Origin: Bacteroides ovatus
Lineage (GTDB): Bacteria; Bacteroidota; Bacteroidia; Bacteroidales; Bacteroidaceae
Reading direction: 5' to 3'
Length of the DNA: 64,000 nucleotides
Assembly: GCF_001314995.1 (NCBI RefSeq)
Contig: NZ_CP012938.1
Span: 5,828,001-5,892,000 of the forward strand
A model generated the notes under the pieces. The model saw only the letters and a program-made list of their open reading frames with translations. It was not told the DNA's origin and did no database searches. The number at the start of each line of letters is the position of its first letter. Position 1 is the first letter of the stretch. Position numbers and translations under genes: made by a program. Positions 26,722 to 35,292 of the stretch are shown in pieces.

Positions 26722-27834
26722 CTAAAGTTCGCTTTCTTTCAGGCGTTCTGCATTTTCCGCTACGATCAGGTGGTCGATACAATCCTGGATATCCCCGTCC
26801 ATGAAGGCTGCCAGATTATAGATTGTATAGTTGATGCGGTGGTCGGTGATACGTCCCTGGGGATAGTTGTAAGTTCGTATTTTGGCTGAACGGTCTCCGG
26901 TAGATACCATTGTCTTACGTTTGGAGGCAATGTCATCGATATATTTCTGATGTTCTTTGTCGTAGATAAAAGTACGGAGACGGGCCAAGGCGCGCTCTTT
27001 ATTTTTCGGCTGGTCGCGTGTCTCGGTACATTCGATAAGGATTTCTTCGGCAATACCGGTGTTCGGGTTCTTCCAGATATAGCGCAGACGTACTCCGGAT
27101 TCTACCTTGTTTACATTCTGTCCGCCGGCACCGCCGCTTCGGAAAGTGTCCCATTTGATTTCTCCTTCGTTGATGACTACATCGAACTCTTCTGCTTCAG
27201 GAAGCACGGCCACGGATGCGGCTGAAGTGTGAACACGTCCTTGCGTTTCCGTCGCAGGAACACGCTGTACGCGGTGTACTCCCGATTCGTATTTTAAAAT
27301 TCCGTATACATTATCGCCTGTCACACTACAAACAATTTCTTTGAATCCGCCGGCTGTTCCTTCGTTCGCATTGGAGACTTCCATTTTCCAACCTTTGGTT
27401 TCACAGAATTTGGCATACATGCGGAAGAGGTCGCCGGCAAAAATAGCTGCTTCGTCGCCTCCTGCGCCGCCGCGGATTTCGAGAATAGCGTTCTTGCTGT
27501 CTTGCGGGTCGGCAGGGACAAGCATCAGTTTGATTTCTTCTTCCAATACCGGAAGGCGCTCTTGACTATTGTCCATTTCTTCTTTCGCCATTTCGCGCAT
27601 TTCAGCGTCCGATTCATTGGCAAGGATATTTTTAGCTTCTTCAATATTACCCAGTAATTGGATATATTCTTTCCTTGCTTTCATCAAGTCGTCTAATTCC
27701 TTATATTCTTTAGTCAACTTGACATAACGTTTCTGGTCGGCAATCACTGCCGGGTCTGTGATAAGGGTAGATATTTCTTCAAAACGGGCTACGAGTCCGT
27801 CTAATTTTTCTAGTATGGTACTATTGTCTGCCAT
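26722..27834 (-). CDS. prfA: Peptide chain release factor 1
   Basis: 370 residues. The catalytic GGQ is present in RSGGAGGQNVNK, and the codon-recognition tripeptide is PAT (RVQRVPATETQGRVHTS), which identifies RF1 (UAA/UAG) and not RF2 (which has SPF). The helical N-terminal domain for guanine-nucleotide exchange is complete. It starts three bases after the purM stop codon. Confidence 0.98.
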   Translation of the reverse strand: MADNSTILEKLDGLVARFEEISTLITDPAVIADQKRYVKLTKEYKELDDLMKARKEYIQLLGNIEEAKNILANESDAEMREMAKEEMDNSQERLPVLEEEIKLMLVPADPQDSKNAILEIRGGAGGDEAAIFAGDLFRMYAKFCETKGWKMEVSNANEGTAGGFKEIVCSVTGDNVYGILKYESGVHRVQRVPATETQGRVHTSAASVAVLPEAEEFDVVINEGEIKWDTFRSGGAGGQNVNKVESGVRLRYIWKNPNTGIAEEILIECTETRDQPKNKERALARLRTFIYDKEHQKYIDDIASKRKTMVSTGDRSAKIRTYNYPQGRITDHRINYTIYNLAAFMDGDIQDCIDHLIVAENAERLKESEL

Positions 27835-27837
27835 TCT

Positions 27838-29004
27838 TTAATATCTAAATTCTCCGAATTCGCTCTTAATGATTAATTCTGTTTGCTCGCATGCTTCAAC
27901 ACGTCCTACAATCTGTGCCGGAATACCGAATGACTCGGAAATAGCTATTACTTCTTCTGCATGTTCCGGTGACAGGTAGACTTCGAGGCGATGTCCCATA
28001 TTGAATACCTTGTACATTTCTGCCCAGTCCGTACCGCTTTGTTCTTGGATCGTTTTGAATAAAGGAGGAACAGGGAAAAGATTATCTTTTACTACACGAA
28101 CGTTTTCTACAAAATGCAGAACTTTAGTTTGTGCACCACCGGAGCAGTGTACCATTCCATGGATTTCCGGACGCAATGCATCAAGCAATTTTTTGACTAC
28201 CGGTGCGTATGTACGGGTAGGAGAGAGTACTAACTTACCTGCATCAATTGGAGAATCTTCCACGCTGTCTGTTAGTTTTAACTTACCGGAATAAACTAAC
28301 TCTTCAGGAACTGCAGCATCATAGCTTTCCGGATATTTTTCAGCAAGATATTTGCCGAATACGTCGTGACGGGCACTCGTCAAACCGTTGCTACCCATAC
28401 CGCCATTGTATTCTTTCTCGTAAGTAGCTTGTCCGTAAGAAGCCAGACCAACGATCACGTCACCCGGACGAATATTGGCATTGTCGATAACGTCTGAACG
28501 TTTCATGCGGCAAGTTACGGTAGAGTCAACGATGATGGTACGTACCAAATCGCCGACATCTGCAGTTTCACCACCGGTTGCATATACGCCTACACCCATT
28601 TCACGGAGTTCGGCCAGCAATTCGTCTGTTCCGTTGATGATGGCGGAGATTACTTCTCCGGGAATCAACAGTTTGTTACGTCCAATGGTAGATGAAACAA
28701 GGATATTGTCTACGGCACCTACACAAAGCAGGTCGTCAATATTCATAATCAATGCATCCTGTGCAATACCTTTCCAAATGGATAAGTCACCCGTTTCTTT
28801 CCAGTACATATAAGCAAGAGATGATTTGGTTCCGGCACCATCGGCATGCATAATGTTACAATATTCCGGGTCACCTCCCAATATATCGGGAATAATTTTA
28901 CAGAATGCTTTCGGGAAGATTCCTTTGTCGATGTTCTTGATGGCGTTGTGCACATCTTCTTTTGATGCGCTTACTCCACGCATCATGTATCGTTGATTAC
29001 TCAT
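27838..29004 (-). CDS. purM: Phosphoribosylformylglycinamidine cyclo-ligase (AIR synthetase)
   Basis: 388 residues. The PurM fold is clear: HADGAGTKSSLAYMYWKETG near residue 55, DALIMNIDDLLCVGAVDNIL (metal and ATP-binding), AELREMGVGVYATGGETADVG, and MVHCSGGAQTKVLHF in the second domain. It makes AIR in purine synthesis. It is somewhat longer than the 345-residue E. coli enzyme, as is usual in Bacteroides. It is the first gene of the housekeeping series and borders the TIR-gene insertion. Confidence 0.96.
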   Translation of the reverse strand: MSNQRYMMRGVSASKEDVHNAIKNIDKGIFPKAFCKIIPDILGGDPEYCNIMHADGAGTKSSLAYMYWKETGDLSIWKGIAQDALIMNIDDLLCVGAVDNILVSSTIGRNKLLIPGEVISAIINGTDELLAELREMGVGVYATGGETADVGDLVRTIIVDSTVTCRMKRSDVIDNANIRPGDVIVGLASYGQATYEKEYNGGMGSNGLTSARHDVFGKYLAEKYPESYDAAVPEELVYSGKLKLTDSVEDSPIDAGKLVLSPTRTYAPVVKKLLDALRPEIHGMVHCSGGAQTKVLHFVENVRVVKDNLFPVPPLFKTIQEQSGTDWAEMYKVFNMGHRLEVYLSPEHAEEVIAISESFGIPAQIVGRVEACEQTELIIKSEFGEFRY

Positions 29005-29033
29005 GAGTTATAGAATTATTTTGTATACGGCTG

Positions 29034-29041
29034 CAAAAGTA
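29034..29041 (-). promoter_or_regulatory. -7 box for purM
   Basis: TACTTTTG on the minus strand, 30 bases upstream of the purM start at 29004. It separates purM from the TIR genes, so purM expression does not depend on their transcript. Confidence 0.55.
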
Positions 29042-29132
29042 CAGCTTTTTTTTGGTACAGCCTAGAAAAACAGTCAGGTAAATTCCAGGGTAAACTTTCG
29101 ATTATAATACGACTATGCGTGTAAAGCCAAGA

Positions 29133-30902
29133 TTATAATGCATATTTTATATGTTCACTCCAGATTGAATCAATCAGTTTTCCGACTGTGGCATGACACC
29201 TCAAACTATATTCACTGATGTTTATATTGTACTTTTCAAGCAATGCTTTTCTTAAATCAGCATACTGAATTTCTGCAACATAGAAACCTGTATTAAGTGT
29301 TATTAGTTTTCCCTTGCAGAAAGGGCGAACGAAATTGAATACATCATTTTTAGAACTGAATTTTCTCTTCTTTTGAGCTGGTGGAAGTGTATTGGGAATT
29401 GTAGAAGTCTTTCTTTCCCATATTGCATTAACAAGATTTCCTATGGTAAATAGATTACTGATTGCTTTCTCACTATATGTTAATTCATAATCTTTAGCTA
29501 AGATTTGAATTAAAGGATATATACGTAAACCTGCAGTGATAATATTGGTGTCAAGAGTTATTAAAGATCCTGTACATAAACTTCGAACCAATCCAAATAC
29601 ATCATTCTTGTTCTTGAATGTTTTGTTTTTATTTGAATTTACTACAGACGAATTTCCTGATGCCATATTTGTAGATCTGTTGACATAAGACACTTCTTGT
29701 TTGGGTACGATAGGCTTTGATTGAGATTGTGTTTTAACTTTTTGCTCTGCTAAAAGATTCTCATATTCTTTCTGTACTTTTCTAGCTTTAGTTTGTTCAT
29801 CGGACAGACGTTTTTGTAGTTGTTTGTTTTCCTCTATAGAATACAATAAACGCTTCTCTTTATCGAGTAAATCATTTTTTATTTTTTCATTTTCTTTTTT
29901 GCTTTCTATTATGGAAAACTCTAATTCTTTGATTCGAGAATCTGATTCTTTATTTAGGATTTGCATCTGCTTGATTTCAATCTTAGCTTTTTGTATGGCA
30001 GATTCATTCTTTTTTAAATTTTCAGTCATACTCTTGCAATCTTCAGTAGCCTGCAAAAGAGAACGTTGCAATCGTTGATTTTCGATTTCTAAATTACTTT
30101 TTATGGTCTGCAGTTCACTCACCATATTTATACTACGCCAATTGGTTCGCGCTACAGACAATTGTTTCTCATCCAATTGATAAGTGTTATTTCCATCAAT
30201 GTAGTATAATATAGGAAAAGTCCAACCACATCTGTTGCAAAAATTAGAAGATATTGACACTTCTTTATCACATATAGGGCATATCTTGGTTGTATTTCCT
30301 ATATATGTTTGTTTTTCAAATATTTGCTTGACTACATCTATTTGTTGTAAAGTCAAACGTTGACAGTCTTTTGCCAAAACGCTGATTTCTTCTTTTATCT
30401 TTTCTTTCTTAGCTTCGGCCTCTTTCTCTTGTCTAAGCTTTTCTTCTTCCCGTTGTTTTTGGGCAATATCTTCTTTGACTTTATTAATAGCACGGAGCAA
30501 ATCTTTTAATGCATTTTGGGGATTTTCTTGATAATCGATATAATCTAATGGACGTATCAAAAGTTTAAATTTCTTGTTGTACTGGCTATTATCTATTTTT
30601 ACAGGAATGATTGCTTTTTCTCCATCCAAAGCTTCAAATATTTCGCCTGCGGTCCACATCGATTCGTTCGAATGTTTGGAGGATATGAATATGAGCATCT
30701 TAGATTCAGCTATTGCGCCTGTGATAATTTCAATGAACTCTTGTCCACTGTAAATTCCGTCTTTATCGAACCAGTAGGTAATACCATTTTCATCGAATAC
30801 ATTTTGGATTTCCGCTATGGCATTACCAGGTATTACATTGTAGCTTTCATCAACGTAATCTCTGCGTGAATAGCTTATAAAAACATCGTATTTGTATTTC
30901 AT
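29133..30902 (-). CDS. TIR-domain protein with zinc ribbon, coiled coil and two copies of a 67-residue module
   Basis: 589 residues. Residues 1-140 are a TIR domain (YDVFISYSRRDYVDE; WFDKDGIYSGQEF). SMWTAGE at 81-87 fits the S-x-W-x-x-x-E pattern of NAD-cleaving TIRs, with Glu87 as the candidate catalytic residue. Residues 145-180 are a charged helix. CPIC (208-211) and CNRC (222-225) form a zinc ribbon. Residues 262-390 are a long coiled coil. The end has two modules of equal length, 429-495 and 515-581, each starting F-x-x-K-N-D-V-F and ending in IW. The gene is AT-rich. It lies 33 bases after its paralogue, probably in one transcript. Defence by NAD depletion is inferred; the partner is unknown. 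Confidence 0.88.
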   Translation of the reverse strand: MKYKYDVFISYSRRDYVDESYNVIPGNAIAEIQNVFDENGITYWFDKDGIYSGQEFIEIITGAIAESKMLIFISSKHSNESMWTAGEIFEALDGEKAIIPVKIDNSQYNKKFKLLIRPLDYIDYQENPQNALKDLLRAINKVKEDIAQKQREEEKLRQEKEAEAKKEKIKEEISVLAKDCQRLTLQQIDVVKQIFEKQTYIGNTTKICPICDKEVSISSNFCNRCGWTFPILYYIDGNNTYQLDEKQLSVARTNWRSINMVSELQTIKSNLEIENQRLQRSLLQATEDCKSMTENLKKNESAIQKAKIEIKQMQILNKESDSRIKELEFSIIESKKENEKIKNDLLDKEKRLLYSIEENKQLQKRLSDEQTKARKVQKEYENLLAEQKVKTQSQSKPIVPKQEVSYVNRSTNMASGNSSVVNSNKNKTFKNKNDVFGLVRSLCTGSLITLDTNIITAGLRIYPLIQILAKDYELTYSEKAISNLFTIGNLVNAIWERKTSTIPNTLPPAQKKRKFSSKNDVFNFVRPFCKGKLITLNTGFYVAEIQYADLRKALLEKYNINISEYSLRCHATVGKLIDSIWSEHIKYAL

Positions 30903-30935
30903 GTTATATTATATTTCATTGGTTCAACCTAATAT

Positions 30936-32255
30936 TTATCTACTGGCGTCAGAATTACTGTGTTTGGTATATTCATTCCAAATAGAATCAACAAGTTTAT
31001 ATAATGTAGAGTGGCATTTTAGAGTATGCTCACCAATATGGATGTTATATTTTTCGTATAATGCATCTTTTAGATCTGTATATTGAATATCTGCAACGTA
31101 ACAGCTAGGATTAAGTGTTAAAAACCTTGCTTTGCAAAAGGAACGAACAAAATTGAATACATCATTTTTGTTCTTGAATGATTGATATTTCTTTGAATTT
31201 GTTGTAGAGAATTTGTCTAATATTATATTTCCTATTTCTCTTGCAGAAGGAACTTCCTGCTTCAATTCTATATTCTTTTGAACTTTCAAAAGGTTTTCAT
31301 ATTCTTCTTGTATTTCCTTAACTTTAGTTCGCTCATCAAGGAGATATTTTCGTAATGTCTCTATTTCATCCATAGCATTTTGTAGAGCATATTTATTATC
31401 GGTCATACTTTTATGTTCTTCGGTAGCTTGTAAGGGGGAACTCTTCAGAGGTTGTTTTTCGGGCTCTAAACTGTTTTTTATTATACTACACCAATTGGTT
31501 CGAGCTATGGATAATTGTTCTTCATCCAAAGGATAAGTGTTGTTTTCATCAATACAGTATAATATAGGGAAAGTCCAACCACATCTGTTACAAAAATTAG
31601 AAGATATTGATACTTCCTTGTCACATATAGGACATATCTTGGTTGTATTTCCTATATATATTTGTTTTTCAAATATTTGGTTGACTACATCTATTTGTTG
31701 CAAAGTCAAACGTTGGCAGTCTTTTGCCAAAACACTGATTTCTTTTTTTATTTTTTCTTTCTTTGCTTCCGCCTCTCTCTCTTCTCTAAGCTTTTCTTCT
31801 TCCCGCTGTTTTTGAGCAATATCTTCTTTGACTTTATTAATGGCACGGAGTAGATCTTTTAATGCGTTTTTGGGATTTTCCAGATAATCAATATAATCTA
31901 ATGGTCGTATAAGAAGTTTAAACTTCTTATTATACTGGCTATTATCAATTTTTACAGGGATAATTGCTTTTTCTCCGTCCAAGGCTTCGAATATTTCTCC
32001 TGCAGTCCACATCGATTCGTTCGAATGTTTGGAGGATATGAATATGAGTATCTTAGATTCAGCTATTGCGCCTGTGATAATTTCAATGAACTCTTGTCCA
32101 CTGTAAATTCCGTCTTTATCGAACCAGTAGGTAATACCATTTTCATCGAATACATTTTGGATTTCCGCTATGGCATTACCAGGTATTACATTGTAGCTTT
32201 CATCAACGTAATCTCTGCGTGAATAGCTTATAAAAACATCGTATTTGTATTTCAT
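30936..32255 (-). CDS. TIR-domain protein, shorter paralogue with one copy of the 67-residue module
   Basis: 439 residues. The first ~245 residues are nearly identical to the downstream protein: TIR domain with the SMWTAGE motif, charged helix, and the CPIC...CNRC zinc ribbon. The coiled-coil part is much shorter (about 270-345) and only one C-terminal module is present, from FKNKNDVFNFVRSFCKARF to KLVDSIW, again 67 residues. Nucleotide identity is almost complete across the 5' 250 bases, including the bases just before the ATG, which points to recent duplication or gene conversion. A -7-like TATATTCG (minus strand, 32298-32305) has one mismatch. It is the first gene of the pair. Confidence 0.88.
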   Translation of the reverse strand: MKYKYDVFISYSRRDYVDESYNVIPGNAIAEIQNVFDENGITYWFDKDGIYSGQEFIEIITGAIAESKILIFISSKHSNESMWTAGEIFEALDGEKAIIPVKIDNSQYNKKFKLLIRPLDYIDYLENPKNALKDLLRAINKVKEDIAQKQREEEKLREEREAEAKKEKIKKEISVLAKDCQRLTLQQIDVVNQIFEKQIYIGNTTKICPICDKEVSISSNFCNRCGWTFPILYCIDENNTYPLDEEQLSIARTNWCSIIKNSLEPEKQPLKSSPLQATEEHKSMTDNKYALQNAMDEIETLRKYLLDERTKVKEIQEEYENLLKVQKNIELKQEVPSAREIGNIILDKFSTTNSKKYQSFKNKNDVFNFVRSFCKARFLTLNPSCYVADIQYTDLKDALYEKYNIHIGEHTLKCHSTLYKLVDSIWNEYTKHSNSDASR

Positions 32256-32703
32256 GTTATATTGTATTTACTAAAATGTGACCTCTGATTTATAGTGCGA
32301 ATATACTCTTTTTGAGTGGAATAAAGAATAACAAAGAAATATTTTGTGAAAAAAAAGACGACATAAAGTAGTGTTCGATATTAGTACTTAAAATAGTTGT
32401 TGAAAATTTGATAATTAATTGATTCTCTATTGAAACAGATACTTGATTATTTCCAAGCGAATGCTTTAAGATTGCATCACGAATATAATGATTTAATGCT
32501 GTAAAATGACATTTGTGATTAAATGGAAAATAAATGTACTTTTCTATTAGAAAACCATGCTTATCTGGGCCATCTTTTGTAAAATGTGAGGTGGATATAA
32601 ATAAAAATAGTGGGAAAGTTTCTTCTTTTCCCACCAGCTAAAGATTTATTTATATTGCTAAGTATCTCTAAATGTAAAATATAAAGATCGATTTAGCCTC
32701 TTT
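32256..32703. other. Intergenic region between TIR pair and lemA
   Basis: About 450 very AT-rich bases. A minus-strand frame of 114 codons runs from a GTG at 32634 to 32290, but its start lies inside the terminator hairpin (next entry) and I recognise no family, so it is probably chance or the remains of a gene. The segment around CHFTALNHYIRDAILKHSLG looks more protein-like than the rest. The upstream part (near 32300) should carry the promoter of the TIR genes. Confidence 0.4.
32610..32634 (-). terminator. Hairpin terminator after lemA
   Basis: GTGGGAAA at 32610-32617 pairs with TTTCCCAC at 32627-32634. On the minus strand it is followed by TATTTTTATTTATA, consistent with intrinsic termination of the TPM-lemA transcript. 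Confidence 0.72.
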
Positions 32704-33285
32704 TTAGAATTCTACCTTCGGAGCCTTCTCACTTCCTTCTTCTGCTTCAAAATATGCTTTCTTATCAAAGCCGAACATTCCTGCAAAGATATTTTTGGGG
32801 AAACGGCGGATATTGGTGTTATAAGCCTGTGCAGCATCATTGAAATTTTTGCGCGCTACATTGATACGGTTTTCAGTTCCTTCCAGTTGAGCCTGTAATT
32901 CCAGGAAGTTTTGATTAGCTTTTAAGTCCGGATAATTCTCGGTAATAGCTAATAACTTGCCCAGTGCTGATGTTACAGCACCTTGTGCCTTTTGATATTG
33001 CGCTAACTTTTCCGGTGTCAGATCGGCAGCGTCCACTTTTATTTGAGTTGCCTGGCTACGTGCGGCAACAACTCCCTCTAATGTTTCCTTCTCATGTGTC
33101 GCATATCCTTTCACTGTGTTTACCAGATTAGGAATCAAGTCGGCACGACGTTGGTATTGAGTTTCTACATTTGCCCATTTGCCGGTAACATTCTCGTCCA
33201 TAGTAACCAGACCGTTATATACACTTACTGCCCATATGACAAGGATAGCCACAACGGCTAAGATGATAATAATTGACTTCTTCAT
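32704..33285 (-). CDS. LemA family protein
   Basis: 193 residues. One N-terminal membrane helix (MKKSIIIILAVVAILVIWAV) is followed by the LemA helical core with YNGLVTMDENVTGKWANVETQ, the RRADLIPNLV-x-TVKGYATHE signature and the AYNTNIRRFPKNIFAGMFGF end. The family is widespread; its function is poorly known and is linked to membranes or envelope. It is 48 bases downstream of the TPM-domain gene, a frequent pairing (LemA with TPM/YgcG). Confidence 0.95.
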   Translation of the reverse strand: MKKSIIIILAVVAILVIWAVSVYNGLVTMDENVTGKWANVETQYQRRADLIPNLVNTVKGYATHEKETLEGVVAARSQATQIKVDAADLTPEKLAQYQKAQGAVTSALGKLLAITENYPDLKANQNFLELQAQLEGTENRINVARKNFNDAAQAYNTNIRRFPKNIFAGMFGFDKKAYFEAEEGSEKAPKVEF

Positions 33286-33333
33286 GTTTCTTGTTTTTAT
33301 TGAATTTGATAATTTGTTTTCTACTTATTTTCT

Positions 33334-34251
33334 TTAGAAACGAGAACCGGCACCGCCGCCACCGCCCATTCCTCCGCCAAAGCTGCCTCCACCGAAACCG
33401 CCTCCGCCTCCGAAACTACCTCCGCCGAAGCCTCCAATAAATGGACCACCTCCGCCACCTCCCCGGTGGTGGTAATCATTATCATAACTTTGTTGGCGAC
33501 GTATGATGGTATGTCCGCAGTTTCTACATGTATAGGTAACATCCTCGGTTTTCACCCCGTTAATTCGGGATACGACAGCACTTCCGCTTCTCTGTAATTG
33601 ATGTTTACCACAATTCGGACAACGGCTTTGTTTGCGTGCCGAAAAGAAAGCAAGACCTCCGCCAATAGCAATAAAACAAAGAATGGCAAGAACAAAATCA
33701 AAAGAACCACCGCTGTTCGAATCGGAGAGAGCATCATTTTCCATAGAACCGTCAAGCCGCTGACAAGTCGCTTTTAGGCCGGTCACCATTCCGGCATCCC
33801 AATTTCCGTCTTTCAGGTAAGGAATCATATATCTGGTTTGAATCCTTTTACAGATCGCATCGGGGAGCACTCCTTCCAAACCATAACCGGTATAAAACTG
33901 GATACAACGTTGATCTGTAACCAACAAAATAACCAATCCGTTATTTTTATCTTTCTTCCCTACACCCCATTTATTAAGTAACTGATGGCAGAAGTTGAAA
34001 CAATCTTCTTCTCCGATTGATGGAACTACGGCAACCACCGTTTCAATTCCTGTTTGTTGTTCCAAGGCATAAAGCATGGAGTCTATACTGTCACAAGCTG
34101 CCTGTGAAAGTATGCCGGCCGGGTTGCAAACATATTGCATTTTGTTTTGCAGGTGAACTTTTGGGAGGTTGTCCACCGTGTATACTTTCTCTTGAGCTTG
34201 TAGTGGGAACAGAAGAAAAGTAGCTAGTATAAAAGTCAATATTGATTTCAT
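33334..34251 (-). CDS. TPM-domain protein (YgcG type) with zinc ribbon and glycine-rich tail
   Basis: 305 residues: signal peptide (MKSILTFILATFLLFPLQAQ), a TPM domain to about residue 165 (LSQAACDSIDSMLYALEQQT; NNGLVILLVTDQRCIQFYTG), a membrane helix (FDFVLAILCFIAIGGGLAFF), a zinc ribbon (CPNCGKH and CRNCGH) and a tail of about 45 residues made mostly of Gly, Phe and Ser ending GAGSRF. TPM proteins with such tails are commonly next to LemA. Proposed roles lie in envelope or photosystem-like repair; none can be assigned here. Confidence 0.93.
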   Translation of the reverse strand: MKSILTFILATFLLFPLQAQEKVYTVDNLPKVHLQNKMQYVCNPAGILSQAACDSIDSMLYALEQQTGIETVVAVVPSIGEEDCFNFCHQLLNKWGVGKKDKNNGLVILLVTDQRCIQFYTGYGLEGVLPDAICKRIQTRYMIPYLKDGNWDAGMVTGLKATCQRLDGSMENDALSDSNSGGSFDFVLAILCFIAIGGGLAFFSARKQSRCPNCGKHQLQRSGSAVVSRINGVKTEDVTYTCRNCGHTIIRRQQSYDNDYHHRGGGGGGPFIGGFGGGSFGGGGGFGGGSFGGGMGGGGGAGSRF

Positions 34252-34270
34252 AACGATTATTTTACGTTTG

Positions 34271-34278
34271 CAAATATA
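34271..34278 (-). promoter_or_regulatory. -7 box for the TPM-lemA operon
   Basis: TATATTTG on the minus strand, 20 bases upstream of the start at 34251. Confidence 0.55.
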
Positions 34279-34323
34279 GAAACTTTTTCTGTTATGAATC
34301 TAAAACTCCTTGTTATAATAGGT

Positions 34324-35274
34324 TTAATGAATGTATCGCCCGACGAATGCACGGACTCGGTCGGTGTATTCCTGTTTATTCTCTTTGTATGAAACTGCAT
34401 GAGCCGCTCCTGGAACAATCCATAGTTCTTTGGGTCCCGGTTTGGCTTCGTAGAGCGAATATACCATCCAGGTAGGCACATACGTGTCTTTATCCCCGTG
34501 AATAAACAGCATCGGAAGCTGTGATTTGGCTACTTGTTTCAGTGAGGAAGCCTCTTTAAAATTCCATCCATATTTCTTCTCGCAAAGCCAGCTTGTGGTA
34601 TACATGAGTGGAAAAGGGGGAAGGTGGAAACTAGCTTTAAGCTCATGTGAGAATTCGTCCCATACACTGGTGTAGCCGCAATCTTCCACAAAGCATTTAA
34701 CAAATGGTTTCTGTTCCTCACCGGACACCATCATGGTTGTCGCACCTCCCATTGAAATGCCGTGTACAACCATTTGTGTACTATCTCCGAAAATCTCATT
34801 GGCAATGTTCATCCATTGCAATACGTCCCAACGGTCTTTCCATCCCATCTGGATGGCTGGGCCTTCACTTTCTCCCTGATGTTGCAGGTCGGGAAGTAAT
34901 ATGTTATATCCTAAATCTCGATTATACAGATAACCAATCATAAACATACGGATAGCATTATCTGTATGTCCATGCACAATGACTGCTGTCTTACTGGTGG
35001 GTTGGGGAGCAGCAACATAATACGCATGAAGTTGTATTCCGTGCGGATTGATGATGAATGTATCTTTCAGTGCATCCACTTGTTTCAGGCTGTCCACCCA
35101 TGGACGTAGGAAAGGGTAGTTTCTATACATGAAGGGATAAGAGTCAGCATCTTTAGACAAAATCTTGGCATTCGGAGTCAATGAAAAGTTTAACATATAA
35201 AAACTTCCTCCGATGGTGCAGCCGGTCAATGCCAGCATGATAATAATGATGCTATATACAACTTTTCTCCTCAT
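34324..35274 (-). CDS. Alpha/beta hydrolase, membrane-anchored
   Basis: 316 residues with an N-terminal membrane anchor or lipoprotein signal (VYSIIIIMLALTGCTIGGSF; TGC could be a lipobox). The alpha/beta hydrolase core shows the oxyanion HGHTDNA, the nucleophile elbow HGISMGGATTMM, Asp in FIHGDKDTYVPTWM and a C-terminal His in PGAAHAVSY. It resembles the YfhR/BEM46 group of extracytoplasmic serine hydrolases. Substrate unknown. It is followed by the TPM gene and preceded by aroE with an 18-base gap. Confidence 0.88.
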   Translation of the reverse strand: MRRKVVYSIIIIMLALTGCTIGGSFYMLNFSLTPNAKILSKDADSYPFMYRNYPFLRPWVDSLKQVDALKDTFIINPHGIQLHAYYVAAPQPTSKTAVIVHGHTDNAIRMFMIGYLYNRDLGYNILLPDLQHQGESEGPAIQMGWKDRWDVLQWMNIANEIFGDSTQMVVHGISMGGATTMMVSGEEQKPFVKCFVEDCGYTSVWDEFSHELKASFHLPPFPLMYTTSWLCEKKYGWNFKEASSLKQVAKSQLPMLFIHGDKDTYVPTWMVYSLYEAKPGPKELWIVPGAAHAVSYKENKQEYTDRVRAFVGRYIH

Positions 35275-35292
35275 AAAAACTCTCTCTAATCC

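Noticed and set aside
32290..32634. Minus-strand frame of 114 codons between the TIR genes and lemA
   Set aside because: It starts at a GTG inside a terminator hairpin, has no recognised family and lies in very AT-rich DNA. Kept only as a note in the intergenic entry.
33321..33542. Frame opposite in phase to the glycine-rich tail of the TPM protein
   Set aside because: Low-complexity shadow of the GGC/GGT-rich tail; no start context of its own.
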